From Curvibacter cyanobacteriorum (lineage in GTDB: Bacteria; Pseudomonadota; Gammaproteobacteria; Burkholderiales; Burkholderiaceae_C), in contig NZ_JAQSIP010000002.1 of NCBI RefSeq assembly GCF_028649475.1, forward strand, positions 124,001-188,000: a stretch of 64,000 bases of DNA, read 5' to 3'. The position numbers were made by a program, and so were the translations under genes. The notes beneath the pieces are model-generated. The model worked only from the letters and a program-made list of their open reading frames with translations. It was not told the DNA's origin and did not search any database. Positions 1 to 8,783 of this stretch are shown piece after piece (position 1 is the stretch's first letter; the number at the start of each line of letters is the position of its first letter).

Positions 1-442
1 CCGGATCGGCTGGATCGACATCCACACCGGCCTGGGCCCCGAAGGCCATGGCGAGAAGATCTATGCCGGCCGCAATGACCCCACCGACCTCGCGCGGGCC
101 CGGGCCTGCTGGGGGGCGGATGTGTTCTCGCCGTTCGAGGACGGGTCTTGCACGGCGGTGGTGCGGGGCAGCGCCGCGCACAGCCTGTACGACGAATGCC
201 CCCAGGCCGAGCCCCTGTCGTTGGGGCTGGAGTTTGGCACCCGGCCGTTCGACGAAGTGCTGTGGGCCATGCGCGTGGACCAGTGGCTCAACCAGCACCC
301 CGACACCCCGGTGGCCGAGCGCGAGGCCTGGCGCCAGCGCGTGCGCTCGGCGTTCTGCATCGACACCCCCGAGTGGCGCGGCATGGTGGCGGGCCAGACC
401 CGCGTGGCGGCGCTGCAGGCCCTGGCCGCCCTGGCCGCCTGA
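1..442 (+). CDS. DUF2817 family zinc-carboxypeptidase-like protein, 3' part
   Basis: This is the C-terminal part of a gene that begins before the window; the frame is open from base 2 and stops at TGA 440-442. The fragment opens with the WIDIHTGLGPEGHGE block, which I recognise as the hallmark of DUF2817 proteins, relatives of M14 zinc carboxypeptidases; the His in DIHTG is a likely zinc ligand. About 146 residues are present. DUF2817 members are usually about 350-380 residues, so more than half is missing. The substrate is unknown. It converges on nth, with 14 bases between the stop codons. Confidence 0.75.
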   Translation, partial: RIGWIDIHTGLGPEGHGEKIYAGRNDPTDLARARACWGADVFSPFEDGSCTAVVRGSAAHSLYDECPQAEPLSLGLEFGTRPFDEVLWAMRVDQWLNQHPDTPVAEREAWRQRVRSAFCIDTPEWRGMVAGQTRVAALQALAALAA

Positions 443-456
443 GGCCGGGCCGCGCT

Positions 457-1095
457 TCAAGGCGCGGGGGTCTTGTCCTTGAAGTCGCACCAGCGCGCCA
501 CGCTGCATTGCCAGCATTGCGGCTTGCGGGCCTGGCACACATAGCGGCCATGCAGGATCAGCCAGTGGTGTGAGTCCACCGCGTAGGCCGCGGGCACGCG
601 CTTGAGCAGCTGCATCTCCACCGCCAGCGGGTTTTTGCCAGGCGCCAGGCCGGTGCGGTTGCTGACGCGGAAGATGTGGGTGTCCACCGCCATGGTGGGT
701 TGGCCAAAGGCCACGTTGAGCACCACGTTGGCGGTTTTGCGCCCAACGCCGGGCAGCGCCTCCAGGGCTTCGCGGGTGCGCGGCACCTGGCCCTGGTGCT
801 GTTCGACCAGGATGCGGCAGGTCTCGAGCAGGTGCCGGGCCTTGCTGCGGTAGAGACCGATGGTTTTGATGTATTTCTCAAGCCCGGCGAGGCCCAGGTC
901 AAGGATCTTCTGCGGCGTGCCTGCCACCGGGAACAGGCGCCGCGTGGCCTTGTTCACGCCCACGTCGGTGGCTTGGGCCGACAGCAGCACGGCGGCCAGC
1001 AGCTCGAACACCGTGGTGTATTCAAGCTCGGTGTTGGGCATCGGGTTGGCCGCCTTGAGGGTGGCAAAAAAAGGTTCGATGTCTGATTTTTTCAT
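457..1095 (-). CDS. nth: Endonuclease III
   Basis: Base-excision-repair DNA glycosylase/AP lyase that removes oxidised pyrimidines. The 212-residue product matches the usual size of about 211. The helix-hairpin-helix block LPGVGRKTANVV carries the catalytic Lys at residue 120, and VDTHIFRVSNR gives the catalytic Asp at 138. The C-terminal [4Fe-4S] cluster motif is complete at Cys187, Cys194, Cys197 and Cys203. These numbers equal those of the E. coli enzyme, which supports the ATG at 1095 rather than the longer open frame to 1308. It is a single cytoplasmic gene, convergent with the DUF2817 gene. Confidence 0.97.
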   Translation of the reverse strand: MKKSDIEPFFATLKAANPMPNTELEYTTVFELLAAVLLSAQATDVGVNKATRRLFPVAGTPQKILDLGLAGLEKYIKTIGLYRSKARHLLETCRILVEQHQGQVPRTREALEALPGVGRKTANVVLNVAFGQPTMAVDTHIFRVSNRTGLAPGKNPLAVEMQLLKRVPAAYAVDSHHWLILHGRYVCQARKPQCWQCSVARWCDFKDKTPAP

Positions 1096-1323
1096 GCGGG
1101 GCAGCGCGGGGACCAGGGGGCAGCGCCGGGAGCGCTGGCGGCCGGACGGCCACGGGTTCGCATTGTGGCGCGGAATCCCCGCGCGGTGCGGGCGGGCCCG
1201 CCGTGCCCCCACAGGCCCAGCCCCCGGCGAGCCGCGCTGGCCCCGCATCGGTCCCGCATCGACCCAGCGCTGGGCCCGCGCATCAGGCCACGGCGCGGGG
1301 CCGGCCACCCCCGGCGGGGAGGC

Positions 1324-2151
1324 TCAGTGCAGCACGCTCATGTCGAGGAACTGGTCGACCGTGGGCAGGTGCTCGGCCATCCACACCGGGTCCAGTTGCA
1401 AGGCACCCATGACGTCCTGCGGCAGTGCGGCAATGGCCTCGCGCACGGCGGCCGCGTCGCCCGCCTTGGGGGCGCTTTCGGCCAGCAACTCGGCCAGGTG
1501 CAGCAGGCCCCCCAAACGGCAGAAGGGGCGGCTGGCCATTGGGTCCGACGCGTGGTCCAGGCCCTGGCTGATCAGCGCCGGGAAGTTCCAGCGCCGCGCC
1601 ATCTCGGCGCTGACCTGGCTTTCGGTGAACCCCAGCAGCAGGTTCTCCCGCTCCCAGCGGCCCCCGGGCAGGTGGGGCTGGCGTTCGATTTCGGACAGCG
1701 CTTGCGGCAGGCGCTGGCCAATCACGATCTCCCCCAGGCGCAGCATCATGCCGGCCAGCCAGGCGGCTTGCGGGTCAACCTCAAGGCGGCGGGCCAGCCA
1801 GTCGGCGTAACCGGCGCAGGCCATGCTTTGTTCCCAGAACTCCTGCCGGTTCAGGCCCGAGATGTCCGGAAACGCCCCGTTCAGGCAGGCCGACAGCGCC
1901 AGCGTGCGCACCTGGCCGAGGCCGGTCATGAGGATCGCATCGTCCAGGCTGGCCACCGTGCGCGGCAGGCCAAAGCGGGCGCAGTTGGCCAGGCGCACCA
2001 GCTTCACGGTCAGCGCGGGGTCGCGCGCCAGGATGTCGCGCACCGAGCGCGACGAGCTGTCGTCGTCGTGCAGGGTGCGGATCAGGGATTGCGCCACTTC
2101 CGGCATGGTGGGGAGTTGGGCGTTCTGGAAAAACTCGGCAAGCAAAGGCAT
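1324..2151 (-). CDS. HDOD domain signalling protein
   Basis: A 275-residue cytoplasmic protein made almost entirely of an HDOD domain, a relative of the HD phosphohydrolase domain used in bacterial signalling and stress regulation. The start of the domain is visible in LPTMPEVAQSLIRTL. The expected metal-binding His-Asp pair is absent: the corresponding stretch reads MMLRLGEIVIG, as is usual for non-catalytic HDOD proteins. The ATG at 2151 is preferred over the one at 2187 because a GAGGAG ribosome-binding site lies 6 bases before it. No fused GGDEF or EAL domain is present. Its partner is unknown. Confidence 0.85.
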   Translation of the reverse strand: MPLLAEFFQNAQLPTMPEVAQSLIRTLHDDDSSSRSVRDILARDPALTVKLVRLANCARFGLPRTVASLDDAILMTGLGQVRTLALSACLNGAFPDISGLNRQEFWEQSMACAGYADWLARRLEVDPQAAWLAGMMLRLGEIVIGQRLPQALSEIERQPHLPGGRWERENLLLGFTESQVSAEMARRWNFPALISQGLDHASDPMASRPFCRLGGLLHLAELLAESAPKAGDAAAVREAIAALPQDVMGALQLDPVWMAEHLPTVDQFLDMSVLH

Positions 2152-2179
2152 GTGAGGCTCCTCGGAACAGGGGGTGGAG

Positions 2180-2300
2180 AGCCCCATTTATGCCGCTGAT
2201 CGGGCCGTGTGTACAGAGGTTATTTGCCGATTTAAATGCCATGCATGAAATATAAATATCAAATAAATGGCTTTTTTTCTGATTCTGATCGGTGGGCGAA
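2180..2300 (+). other. AT-rich island between divergent genes
   Basis: This stretch, with runs such as ATTTAAATG and AAATATAAATATC, is far richer in A and T than its surroundings. It separates the divergent HDOD and aminotransferase genes, so both promoters probably lie here. GCCAT (2238-2242) and ATGGC (2267-2271) are inverted copies followed by seven T, but the loop of 24 bases makes this a poor terminator. No clear -35/-10 pair was assigned. Confidence 0.4.
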
Positions 2301-2442
2301 CCCAAATGTTGAAATCCCACCTGCCGGGTCTCGCCTTGGCCGTCGCCGGGCCCGCGGGCGGCGTTGCCCAGAGCCGCTGACCTCAGTCGCTCGCGGGGCC
2401 CCCGAATTAGCGACAATGGCGGCCAGAAAGTGAGAACGTGCC

Positions 2443-3639
2443 ATGCCTTTGCAATTCGCTGACCGACTGAACAACGTTGAAACCTCCGCCATCCGCGAAC
2501 TCTTCAAGTTGCTGGGCAAGCCCGGCATCATCAGCTTTGCCGGGGGCTTTCCCGACAGCGCCATGTTCGACGTCGACGGCATCCGCGAAGCCGTCAACGC
2601 CGCCCTGGCCGAAGAAGCTGGCGCCGCCCTGCAGTACGGTGCGACCGAAGGCTACAACCCGCTGCGCGAGCAACTGGCCCAGTTCATGACCAGCAAGGGC
2701 GCCCAGGGCGTGGCCGCTGACAACCTGATCGTCACCACCGGCAGCCAGCAAGGCCTGGACCTGCTGGGCAAGACCCTGATCAGCCCGGGCGACAAGGTGA
2801 TTGTCGAAGGCCCGACGTTTTTGGCCACCATCCAGTGCTTCCGCCTCTACGGCGCCGAGCTGATCAGCGCGCCGGTCGATGGCGACGGCGTGAAGGTCGA
2901 TGAGCTGGAGAAGCTGATCGCCGAGCACCGGCCCAAGTTTGTGTACCTGATCCCCACCTTCGGCAACCCCAGCGGCGCCATGCTGACCCAGGCCCGCCGC
3001 CAGAAGGTGCTCGAACTGGCCGTCAAGTACCAGACCCTGGTGGTCGAGGACGACCCCTACGGCGACCTGTACTTTGGCGAGGCCCCGCCGCCCAGCCTGC
3101 TCAACCTCAGCGCCAGCGTGCCGGGCAGCCGCGAGCTGCTGGCGCACTGTGGTTCCTTGAGCAAGGTGCTGTCGCCGGGCCTGCGCGTGGGCTGGATGAT
3201 TGCCCCGACCGAGTTGCTGGCCAAGGCCACCATGTGCAAGCAGTTCAGTGACGCCCACACCAGCACCTTTGCCCAGGCCACTGCGGCCCAGTACCTCCGA
3301 GCCGGCCGCATGCCGGCCACCCTGGCCAAGGTGCGCGCGGTGTACGCCGAACGGGCTCAGGCCATGGGCGATGCGCTGCGCAGCGACCTCGGCGAGGCGA
3401 TCGAGTTCGTCCAGCCGCAAGGCGGCTTGTTCGTCTGGGCCCGCCTGACGGGGGCGGGCGGCAAGGTGGCCGATGGCAACGTGCTGGCCAAGCGCGCGAT
3501 CGAAAAGGGCGTGGCCTTCGTGCCGGGCAGCCCCTTCTTCTGCGCCAACCCCGACCACGCCACGCTGCGGCTGAGCTTTGCCACCGCCGACGTGGCCAAG
3601 ATCCGCGAAGGCGTGGCGCGCCTCGCCCAGGCGCTGTAA
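2443..3639 (+). CDS. PLP-dependent class I/II aminotransferase (2-aminoadipate aminotransferase-like)
   Basis: A 398-residue fold-type I aminotransferase. It resembles the group containing LysN/2-aminoadipate transaminase and the catalytic half of MocR regulators, but there is no N-terminal winged-helix domain, so it is a plain enzyme. Visible landmarks are the early ISFAGGFPD block, YGATEGYNPLRE, TTGSQQGLDL for the cofactor phosphate, and SLSKVLSPGLRVGW with the Schiff-base Lys at residue 241. The C-terminal substrate Arg lies in TLRLSFA. The likely role is transamination of an amino acid with a 2-oxo acid; the exact substrate is not determined. It is followed by a terminator. Confidence 0.88.
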   Translation: MPLQFADRLNNVETSAIRELFKLLGKPGIISFAGGFPDSAMFDVDGIREAVNAALAEEAGAALQYGATEGYNPLREQLAQFMTSKGAQGVAADNLIVTTGSQQGLDLLGKTLISPGDKVIVEGPTFLATIQCFRLYGAELISAPVDGDGVKVDELEKLIAEHRPKFVYLIPTFGNPSGAMLTQARRQKVLELAVKYQTLVVEDDPYGDLYFGEAPPPSLLNLSASVPGSRELLAHCGSLSKVLSPGLRVGWMIAPTELLAKATMCKQFSDAHTSTFAQATAAQYLRAGRMPATLAKVRAVYAERAQAMGDALRSDLGEAIEFVQPQGGLFVWARLTGAGGKVADGNVLAKRAIEKGVAFVPGSPFFCANPDHATLRLSFATADVAKIREGVARLAQAL

Positions 3640-3652
3640 GCCCCACACCACC

Positions 3653-3673
3653 AGGGCCTGCGGGCCCTTTTTT
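3653..3673 (+). terminator. Rho-independent terminator after the aminotransferase
   Basis: AGGGCC, a TGCG loop and GGCCCT form a perfect 6-bp stem that runs into six T. It begins 14 bases after the stop codon and separates the aminotransferase from the aldo/keto reductase gene. Confidence 0.75.
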
Positions 3674-3702
3674 GCGACCCCCTTTTTTTGGCAGGAGACG
3701 CC

Positions 3703-4707
3703 ATGCAGTACCGTTCTTTGGGCAAGAGCCCCTTGCAGGTTTCGGCTTTGTGCCTGGGCACCATGATGTTTGGTGACCAGACCGGCCTGGACGAGGCCAG
3801 CGCCATCGTGGCGCGGGCGCGGGAGCAGGGCGTCAACTATCTGGACACCGCCGACGTCTACACCTCGGGCGCGTCGGAAACCCTGGTGGGCCAGATCCTG
3901 CAAGGCCAGCGCCACGACTGGGTGCTGGCCACCAAGCTGGGCAACAAGATGTCCAACCGGGTCAACGAGGGCCACTATTCGCGCAGCTGGATGCTGCGCG
4001 AGGTCGAGGCCAGCCTGGGCCGCCTGCAGACCGACTTCGTGGACATCCTGTACCTGCACCGCGACTTCAATGGCATGGACCTCGAAGAGCCGCTGCGCGC
4101 GCTCGACCAGTTGCTGCGCCAGGGCAAGATCCGCTACTGGGGGGTGTCCAACTTCCGCGGCTGGCGCATCGCCGAGATCATGCGCCTGGCGGGCCAGTTG
4201 GGCATGCCGGGGCCGGTGGTCTGCCAGCCCTACTACAACCTGCTGAACCGCATGCCCGAGGTCGAAATTTTGCCGGCCTGCGCGCACTACGGCATTGGCG
4301 TCACGCCCTACAGCCCGGTGGCGCGCGGTGTGCTGACCGGCAAGTACCTGCCAGGCCAGGCCCCGGCCGAGGGCAGCCGGGCCGCGCGCGGCGACAAGCG
4401 CATTGCCGAGACCGAGTTCCGCGAGGAGTCGCTGCTGATCGCCCAGCAGCTCAAGGCCCACGCCGAGGCGCGCGGCTGCACGCTGGCGCAGTGGGCCACG
4501 GCCTGGGTGCTGGCCAACCGCGCCGTCAGCTCGGTGATCGCGGGCCCGCGCACCCTGCAGCAGTGGGAGGACTACCGCCCCGCGCTCGACGTGGTCATCA
4601 CCCCCGAGGACGAGGCCTTGGTCGACCGCCTGGTGCCGCCTGGCCACCCCTCAACGCCCGGCTACACCGACCCGGCCTACCCCTTGAACGGCCGCCTGCC
4701 GCGCTGA
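3703..4707 (+). CDS. Aldo/keto reductase
   Basis: A 334-residue NADPH-dependent oxidoreductase of the aldo/keto reductase superfamily with a (beta/alpha)8 barrel. The N-terminus MQYRSLGKSPLQVSALCLG and the block NYLDTADVYTSGASE contain the catalytic Asp and Tyr; WGVSNFRGWRI follows the central strand, and a C-terminal SVIAGPRTLQQWEDY matches the cofactor-binding end. Its overall look is that of the YajO/Tas-like group. ATG 3703 is chosen because AGGAG sits 5 bases upstream; the frame is open further upstream but lacks a good start. The physiological aldehyde or ketone is unknown. Confidence 0.88.
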   Translation: MQYRSLGKSPLQVSALCLGTMMFGDQTGLDEASAIVARAREQGVNYLDTADVYTSGASETLVGQILQGQRHDWVLATKLGNKMSNRVNEGHYSRSWMLREVEASLGRLQTDFVDILYLHRDFNGMDLEEPLRALDQLLRQGKIRYWGVSNFRGWRIAEIMRLAGQLGMPGPVVCQPYYNLLNRMPEVEILPACAHYGIGVTPYSPVARGVLTGKYLPGQAPAEGSRAARGDKRIAETEFREESLLIAQQLKAHAEARGCTLAQWATAWVLANRAVSSVIAGPRTLQQWEDYRPALDVVITPEDEALVDRLVPPGHPSTPGYTDPAYPLNGRLPR

Positions 4708-4710
4708 ATC

Positions 4711-4733
4711 CCCCGCCCGCGGGAGGGGCGGGG
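4711..4733 (+). terminator. GC-rich hairpin after the aldo/keto reductase
   Basis: CCCCGCCC (4711-4718) and GGGCGGGG (4726-4733) form an 8-bp stem with a 7-base loop just after the reductase stop codon. There is no T-tract, so it may slow transcription or protect the 3' end rather than terminate. Confidence 0.35.
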
Positions 4734-4770
4734 CCTTGAAACATGGGCGCCTGCCCTCAAGTCTGGGGGC

Positions 4771-5148
4771 ATGAGCAAGACCCGAACCGACATCACCCCG
4801 CTGGCCGCTCTGGCACACATGCTGGACCGGCTCGACGCCTCCGCCACCCCGGCCGACCCGCTGCAGTACCGCCTGCTGGCGAGCCGCACCCGCCAGCTGC
4901 TGAGCGACCTGTCGCAGCAGGCCGGGGCGCAAGAACCCCTGCAGGCCCTGCTGCGCCAAAGCCCGGCGCTGGTGGCCTTGTACGAAAACCTGCATTACGC
5001 CGAGGCCGGGCTGTGCCGCTCGCCGCTGGCCCAGGCGGTGGCCGCCGAAGTGGCCATGCGCCAGTGCCTTCAGCGCTGGACCCGGAGCCCGGCCGCGCCC
5101 GGCGCCCCGCAGACCGACGCGCGCGCCGAACCCGGGACACCCGCGTGA
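4771..5148 (+). CDS. Hypothetical protein coupled to thioredoxin 2
   Basis: A 125-residue protein that I do not recognise. It is Ala/Leu/Gln-rich and probably helical in residues 10-105, with no signal peptide, membrane segment or metal motif; the last 20 residues are Pro/Ala-rich and likely disordered. It is supported as a gene by its stop codon, which overlaps the GTG start of trxC in the arrangement GTGA, implying translational coupling. A function linked to thioredoxin or oxidative stress is only a guess from position. Confidence 0.6.
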   Translation: MSKTRTDITPLAALAHMLDRLDASATPADPLQYRLLASRTRQLLSDLSQQAGAQEPLQALLRQSPALVALYENLHYAEAGLCRSPLAQAVAAEVAMRQCLQRWTRSPAAPGAPQTDARAEPGTPA

Positions 5149-5600
5149 GCAGCGCCGCCAGCCCCGAGGCGCTGCATGTGGTCTGCCCGCACTGCCACAC
5201 CACCAACCGCGTCCGGCTGGCGCAGTGGAACCAGGCCCCCGACTGCGGCCAATGCAAGCAAGCGCTGTTTGGTGGCCACTCGCTGGCGCTCGATGACGCC
5301 ACGCTGTTTGACCGCCACATCAGCCGCAACCAGATCCCGGTGCTGGTGGACTTTTGGGCCCCGTGGTGTGGCCCCTGCCGCATGATGGCGCCTGCGTTTG
5401 AGCAAGCCGCCCAGCAGCTGGAGCCCCGCTTCCGCCTGGCCAAGGTCAACACCGAAGCCGTGCCCGCCCTGGGCGCGCGTTTTCAGATCCGCAGCATCCC
5501 GACGCTGGCCCTGTTTGTGGGCGGGCGCGAGGTGGCGCGCCAGCCCGGGGCCTTGGGCGCCACCGACATCGTGCGCTGGGTCCAGTCACAGCGCTTCTGA
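5145..5600 (+). CDS. trxC: Thioredoxin 2 (TrxC)
   Basis: A 151-residue cytoplasmic thioredoxin with an N-terminal zinc-binding domain, slightly longer than the roughly 140 residues usual for TrxC. Two Cys pairs (Cys14/Cys17 in CPHC and Cys34/Cys37 in CGQC) form the zinc site; the redox centre WCGPC has Cys75 and Cys78, and IPTLALF holds the conserved cis-Pro. The start is taken as GTG 5145, which overlaps the previous stop and leaves 13 residues before the first zinc Cys. It reduces protein disulfides, with an accepted role in oxidative stress. Confidence 0.95.
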   Translation: MSSAASPEALHVVCPHCHTTNRVRLAQWNQAPDCGQCKQALFGGHSLALDDATLFDRHISRNQIPVLVDFWAPWCGPCRMMAPAFEQAAQQLEPRFRLAKVNTEAVPALGARFQIRSIPTLALFVGGREVARQPGALGATDIVRWVQSQRF

Positions 5601-5773
5601 CGCCGCGTTTGTGATGCTGCGCTTGTGACGCCGCGCTTCTGTCGCGGCGGCGCCCAGCGGCAAGCCCGGGCGGTGCCGCCCGGGGGCCGCCGCGCCTGGT
5701 CTGAAACCACCCCAGACCCCGAACCAGGCCCCGAACCAGGCAACGTCACGGTTCGTTGGTTTGTTGGGTTGTT

Positions 5774-5799
5774 GGTGGACCGGTGGACCGGTGGACCGG
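5774..5799. repeat. Three tandem copies of an 8-bp unit
   Basis: GGTGGACC is repeated three times head to tail at 5774-5781, 5782-5789 and 5790-5797, followed by GG. It lies just beyond the convergent stop codons of trxC and the MFS gene. A nearby duplicated CCGAACCAGGC (about 5718-5740) makes this a small repeat-rich spacer. Confidence 0.7.
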
Positions 5800-5809
5800 C
5801 TGTGGCGCC

Positions 5810-7156
5810 TCAGTGGCGTGCCGCGTCCGGCGCCGGCAGCATGCGGAACAGCAGCGCCCCGATCAGCAGCATCAGCAGCACGGTCAGGTTGACCGCCTGG
5901 TAGACCTCCCAGCCGTGTGCCTGCGCCCAGGTGGCGCTCCAGCCCGTGACCCACTGCATCAGCGCGATGCCCAGGAACATGGCCATGGTGTAGAGCGCCA
6001 TCGCACGGCCGGTTTGCTCGGGCGCATACGCTGCACGCACATCGGCGTACTGCAGCACGATGAAGCCGCACAGAAAGCCAATCACCAGGCTGGCCAGCAC
6101 CGTGAGGCTGGCCAGTGGCGACAGGCCACACACCGCAAACAGCGCCGACAGGCCGAGCGTGAAGCGCAGGATCCAGCGCCGCCGCTGGGCGCCCTGCACC
6201 GGCAGGCGGCCGAACAGCGGTGGGCCCAGCAAGCCGATCACCGACACGGCCAGCGCCACATGGCCGCTTTGCACCAGGGTGAAGCCATGGCGGTCCATCA
6301 GCAGCGGCCCCAGCCAGAGCCCGCGCAGCGTGATGAAGGCCGCGTAATTGACCGCCGCCAGCGCCAGGATGCCGGCGGTGTGCGGCAGGCGCAGCAGGGG
6401 ACCCATGCTGCGCAGGGCCTGCAGCACGCTGTCTTCAGGGCGCGGCCCGGTTTGGGGGGCCTCGCGCACCCAGATCCACACCGCCAGCCAGGCCAGCGCA
6501 CTGCCCGCGGCCAACACGCCAAAGCCCACCCGCCACGAACTCAGCTCGATCAGCCAGGCCAGTGGTGTGCCGGTCAACAGCAGGCCCAGCCCGCCCAGCC
6601 CCATGATCAAACCTGACAGGGCCGCAAAGCGGGCCGCTGGGAACTGGCGCGCAATGAACACCGTGCAGGCCAGGAAGGCGGGGGCGCAACCGGCCCCCAC
6701 CAGGGTCTGCCCCAGCAGCAGGCTCGCGTAGCCGGTGGCGCTGGCCGACAGCAGCGCTCCCGCCACCGTCAGCGGCCACGCGCACAGCAGGGTGCGGCGG
6801 ATGCCGTACAGGTCGATGCCCACCCCCATGAAGATCTGCAAGCCCCCAAAGGCCAGGTGAAAGGTGGCGGCAAACAGCCCCAGCTGACTGGCCGACAGGC
6901 CCAGGGTCTGCTGCAGGGGCGCCGCCATCATGGCCGCCACCGTGCGGAAGGCCTGGCTGATGATGAAGCCCAGACACAGGGCCAGCAGCGTGGCCCAGAG
7001 CCAGCCGGTGCCCTGGGGCGCGGACGGGCCCGGTGGGGCGGGCTCGGCTGCCGCCTCTGACGGCGCCTCTGACGGCCCCGCTGACAGTGCCGCATCGGGG
7101 CGCTGGCCGGGCGAGGCGGAGGCCGGGGGGTGGTGAGGGGGCTTGGGCGAAGGCAT
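5810..7156 (-). CDS. MFS transporter
   Basis: A 448-residue integral inner-membrane protein of the major facilitator superfamily. About 12 hydrophobic segments are visible. The DLYGIRRTLL stretch after the second segment matches the MFS loop 2-3 motif. The first 50 or so residues are Pro/Ala/Ser-rich, hydrophilic and cytoplasmic, and are probably not conserved. ATG 7156 is chosen; a longer frame reaches 7243. The substrate is not apparent, and neither neighbour is functionally related. Confidence 0.85.
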   Translation of the reverse strand: MPSPKPPHHPPASASPGQRPDAALSAGPSEAPSEAAAEPAPPGPSAPQGTGWLWATLLALCLGFIISQAFRTVAAMMAAPLQQTLGLSASQLGLFAATFHLAFGGLQIFMGVGIDLYGIRRTLLCAWPLTVAGALLSASATGYASLLLGQTLVGAGCAPAFLACTVFIARQFPAARFAALSGLIMGLGGLGLLLTGTPLAWLIELSSWRVGFGVLAAGSALAWLAVWIWVREAPQTGPRPEDSVLQALRSMGPLLRLPHTAGILALAAVNYAAFITLRGLWLGPLLMDRHGFTLVQSGHVALAVSVIGLLGPPLFGRLPVQGAQRRRWILRFTLGLSALFAVCGLSPLASLTVLASLVIGFLCGFIVLQYADVRAAYAPEQTGRAMALYTMAMFLGIALMQWVTGWSATWAQAHGWEVYQAVNLTVLLMLLIGALLFRMLPAPDAARH

Positions 7157-7324
7157 GGCGCGTTGATTGTGCCGCTCCGGACGGCGCCGGCCTGTCGCGC
7201 GTGCGGGCCTGCCGCCATGCCGGTGCGTGGCCTGAGCCCTCAAGGGGGGGGCGTTGGGGCTTGGGGTGGGGCCGCGCAGGCGGGCGACGCCGGGGCGGCC
7301 GGGGGCCGTCCGGGATGCGAGGCC

Positions 7325-8644
7325 TCAGGGGCGGGGGCCGGCCGTGGCCGAGGCGGCGTCGGCACCTTGGGCCGCAGGCCGCGGATCGGGCGCCTGCACC
7401 CAGCGGTCGCGGCCCGCCTGCTTGGCCTGGTAGAGCGCGCGGTCGGCCCGCTCCAGCAGTTGCTGCGGGTGCTCATCGGCGGCACTGCGGTTGGCCAGGC
7501 CGATGCTGGCGGTCAGGGCGCGGGGCGGGGCGCTGTCGCCGTCGCGAACCCACAGCACGGTGCGGCGCAGCTGCTGCACGATGCGTTCCGCCACCTGCGC
7601 GGCCTCCTCGGGCTGGGTATCGGGCAGGATCATGGCGAACTCCTCGCCGCCCAGGCGCCCCACCACGTCCGAGGCACGCAGTTCGCTGCGCAGCACCTGG
7701 GCCAGCGCCACCAGGGCGCGATCGCCCTCCAGGTGGCCAAAGCGGTCGTTGATGGATTTGAAGTGGTCCAGGTCGAGCATCAGCAGCGCCAGGGGGCTGT
7801 TGCGCTGGCGCGAGGCCAGGAACAGCGACTCACCCAGCTCCAGCAGGGCACGTCGGTTGGACAGGCCGGTCAGCGGGTCGGTGCGGGCCAGGCGCTGCAG
7901 TTCGCGCTCGAGGTTCTTGCGCTGGGTCACGTCGCGGTAGATGCCCTCCACCCCGGCGAAGGCGCCGTTGTGGTCGTACAGCGCGTGGCTGCTGATCGAG
8001 ATGTCGATCACCCGGCCGTCGCGGCGCACCATCTGCCCGGGGAAGTCGGACACCTCGCCATGCGCCATGATCGCGGCCTTGAAGGCGTCGCGGTCCGCGC
8101 TTTGCGGGTAATACGATTCGGCGGTGCGGCCCTCGATCTCATGGGGCTGGTAGCCCAGCACACGGATCACCCCGGGCCCGACGTGCTGCACCACGCCCTG
8201 GGCGTCGGTGCGGTAGTAGACGTCCTGCATTTTTTCGAACAGGCGGCGGAAGTTGTGCTCGCTTTCGCGCAACTGGTGCTGCAGTTCGTCGAGGTGGGTC
8301 ATGTCCACGCCATTGATGACCACGGCCGGCGCCCCTTGCCAGACGGTGGCCACGCTGCTGACTAACACGATTCGGATCCGCCCCTGGCAGGTTTGCACCC
8401 GAAAAGCCGTGCTTTGCATGGGCAGGCCAAAGTGCTCGGGGCGGGCGCTTTCTTCGCGCCGCTGGCGCGCCAGATCGGCGTCCTGGGGGTGCAGAAAGCG
8501 TTCAACCGACTGCCCCAGCACCTGCTGGGCCACATCGGCCTCGAGCAGCCGCAGGCAAGCGCGGTTGACCTGGCGCACCAGGCCGTCACGCACGACCATC
8601 ACGGCCATCGGCAGCAAATCGAGTTCGGCGGGCAAAGGGTCCAT
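7325..8644 (-). CDS. PAS-domain diguanylate cyclase
   Basis: A 439-residue cytoplasmic signalling protein with two PAS-like sensor regions (about residues 5-110 and 130-250) followed by a GGDEF domain. The second PAS region ends in GIYRDVTQRKNLERELQ, a typical PAC-to-coiled-coil linker. The active site reads GGEEF, so diguanylate cyclase activity is expected, and RASD five residues upstream fits an RxxD inhibitory site for c-di-GMP feedback. No membrane segment is visible, so the signal is probably intracellular. ATG 8644 is chosen; a TTG at 8704 is also in frame. Confidence 0.93.
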   Translation of the reverse strand: MDPLPAELDLLPMAVMVVRDGLVRQVNRACLRLLEADVAQQVLGQSVERFLHPQDADLARQRREESARPEHFGLPMQSTAFRVQTCQGRIRIVLVSSVATVWQGAPAVVINGVDMTHLDELQHQLRESEHNFRRLFEKMQDVYYRTDAQGVVQHVGPGVIRVLGYQPHEIEGRTAESYYPQSADRDAFKAAIMAHGEVSDFPGQMVRRDGRVIDISISSHALYDHNGAFAGVEGIYRDVTQRKNLERELQRLARTDPLTGLSNRRALLELGESLFLASRQRNSPLALLMLDLDHFKSINDRFGHLEGDRALVALAQVLRSELRASDVVGRLGGEEFAMILPDTQPEEAAQVAERIVQQLRRTVLWVRDGDSAPPRALTASIGLANRSAADEHPQQLLERADRALYQAKQAGRDRWVQAPDPRPAAQGADAASATAGPRP

Positions 8645-8783
8645 GGGGGCGGGCCATGGGCGCGCGGGTGGCGCGCGTTGCGGCCCCCTTTCAACAGGGG
8701 TCAATGTCGGGACTCACAGTGTGCCCTGAAGGCGCGCCGCTGGGCGATTGCCCAGCCTGCCGATCCGGGTTTGACCCGCGGGA

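Noticed and set aside
2407-4647. A 746-codon minus-strand frame across the aminotransferase and aldo/keto reductase genes
   Set aside because: It is a shadow of two conserved plus-strand genes and even crosses the terminator between them.
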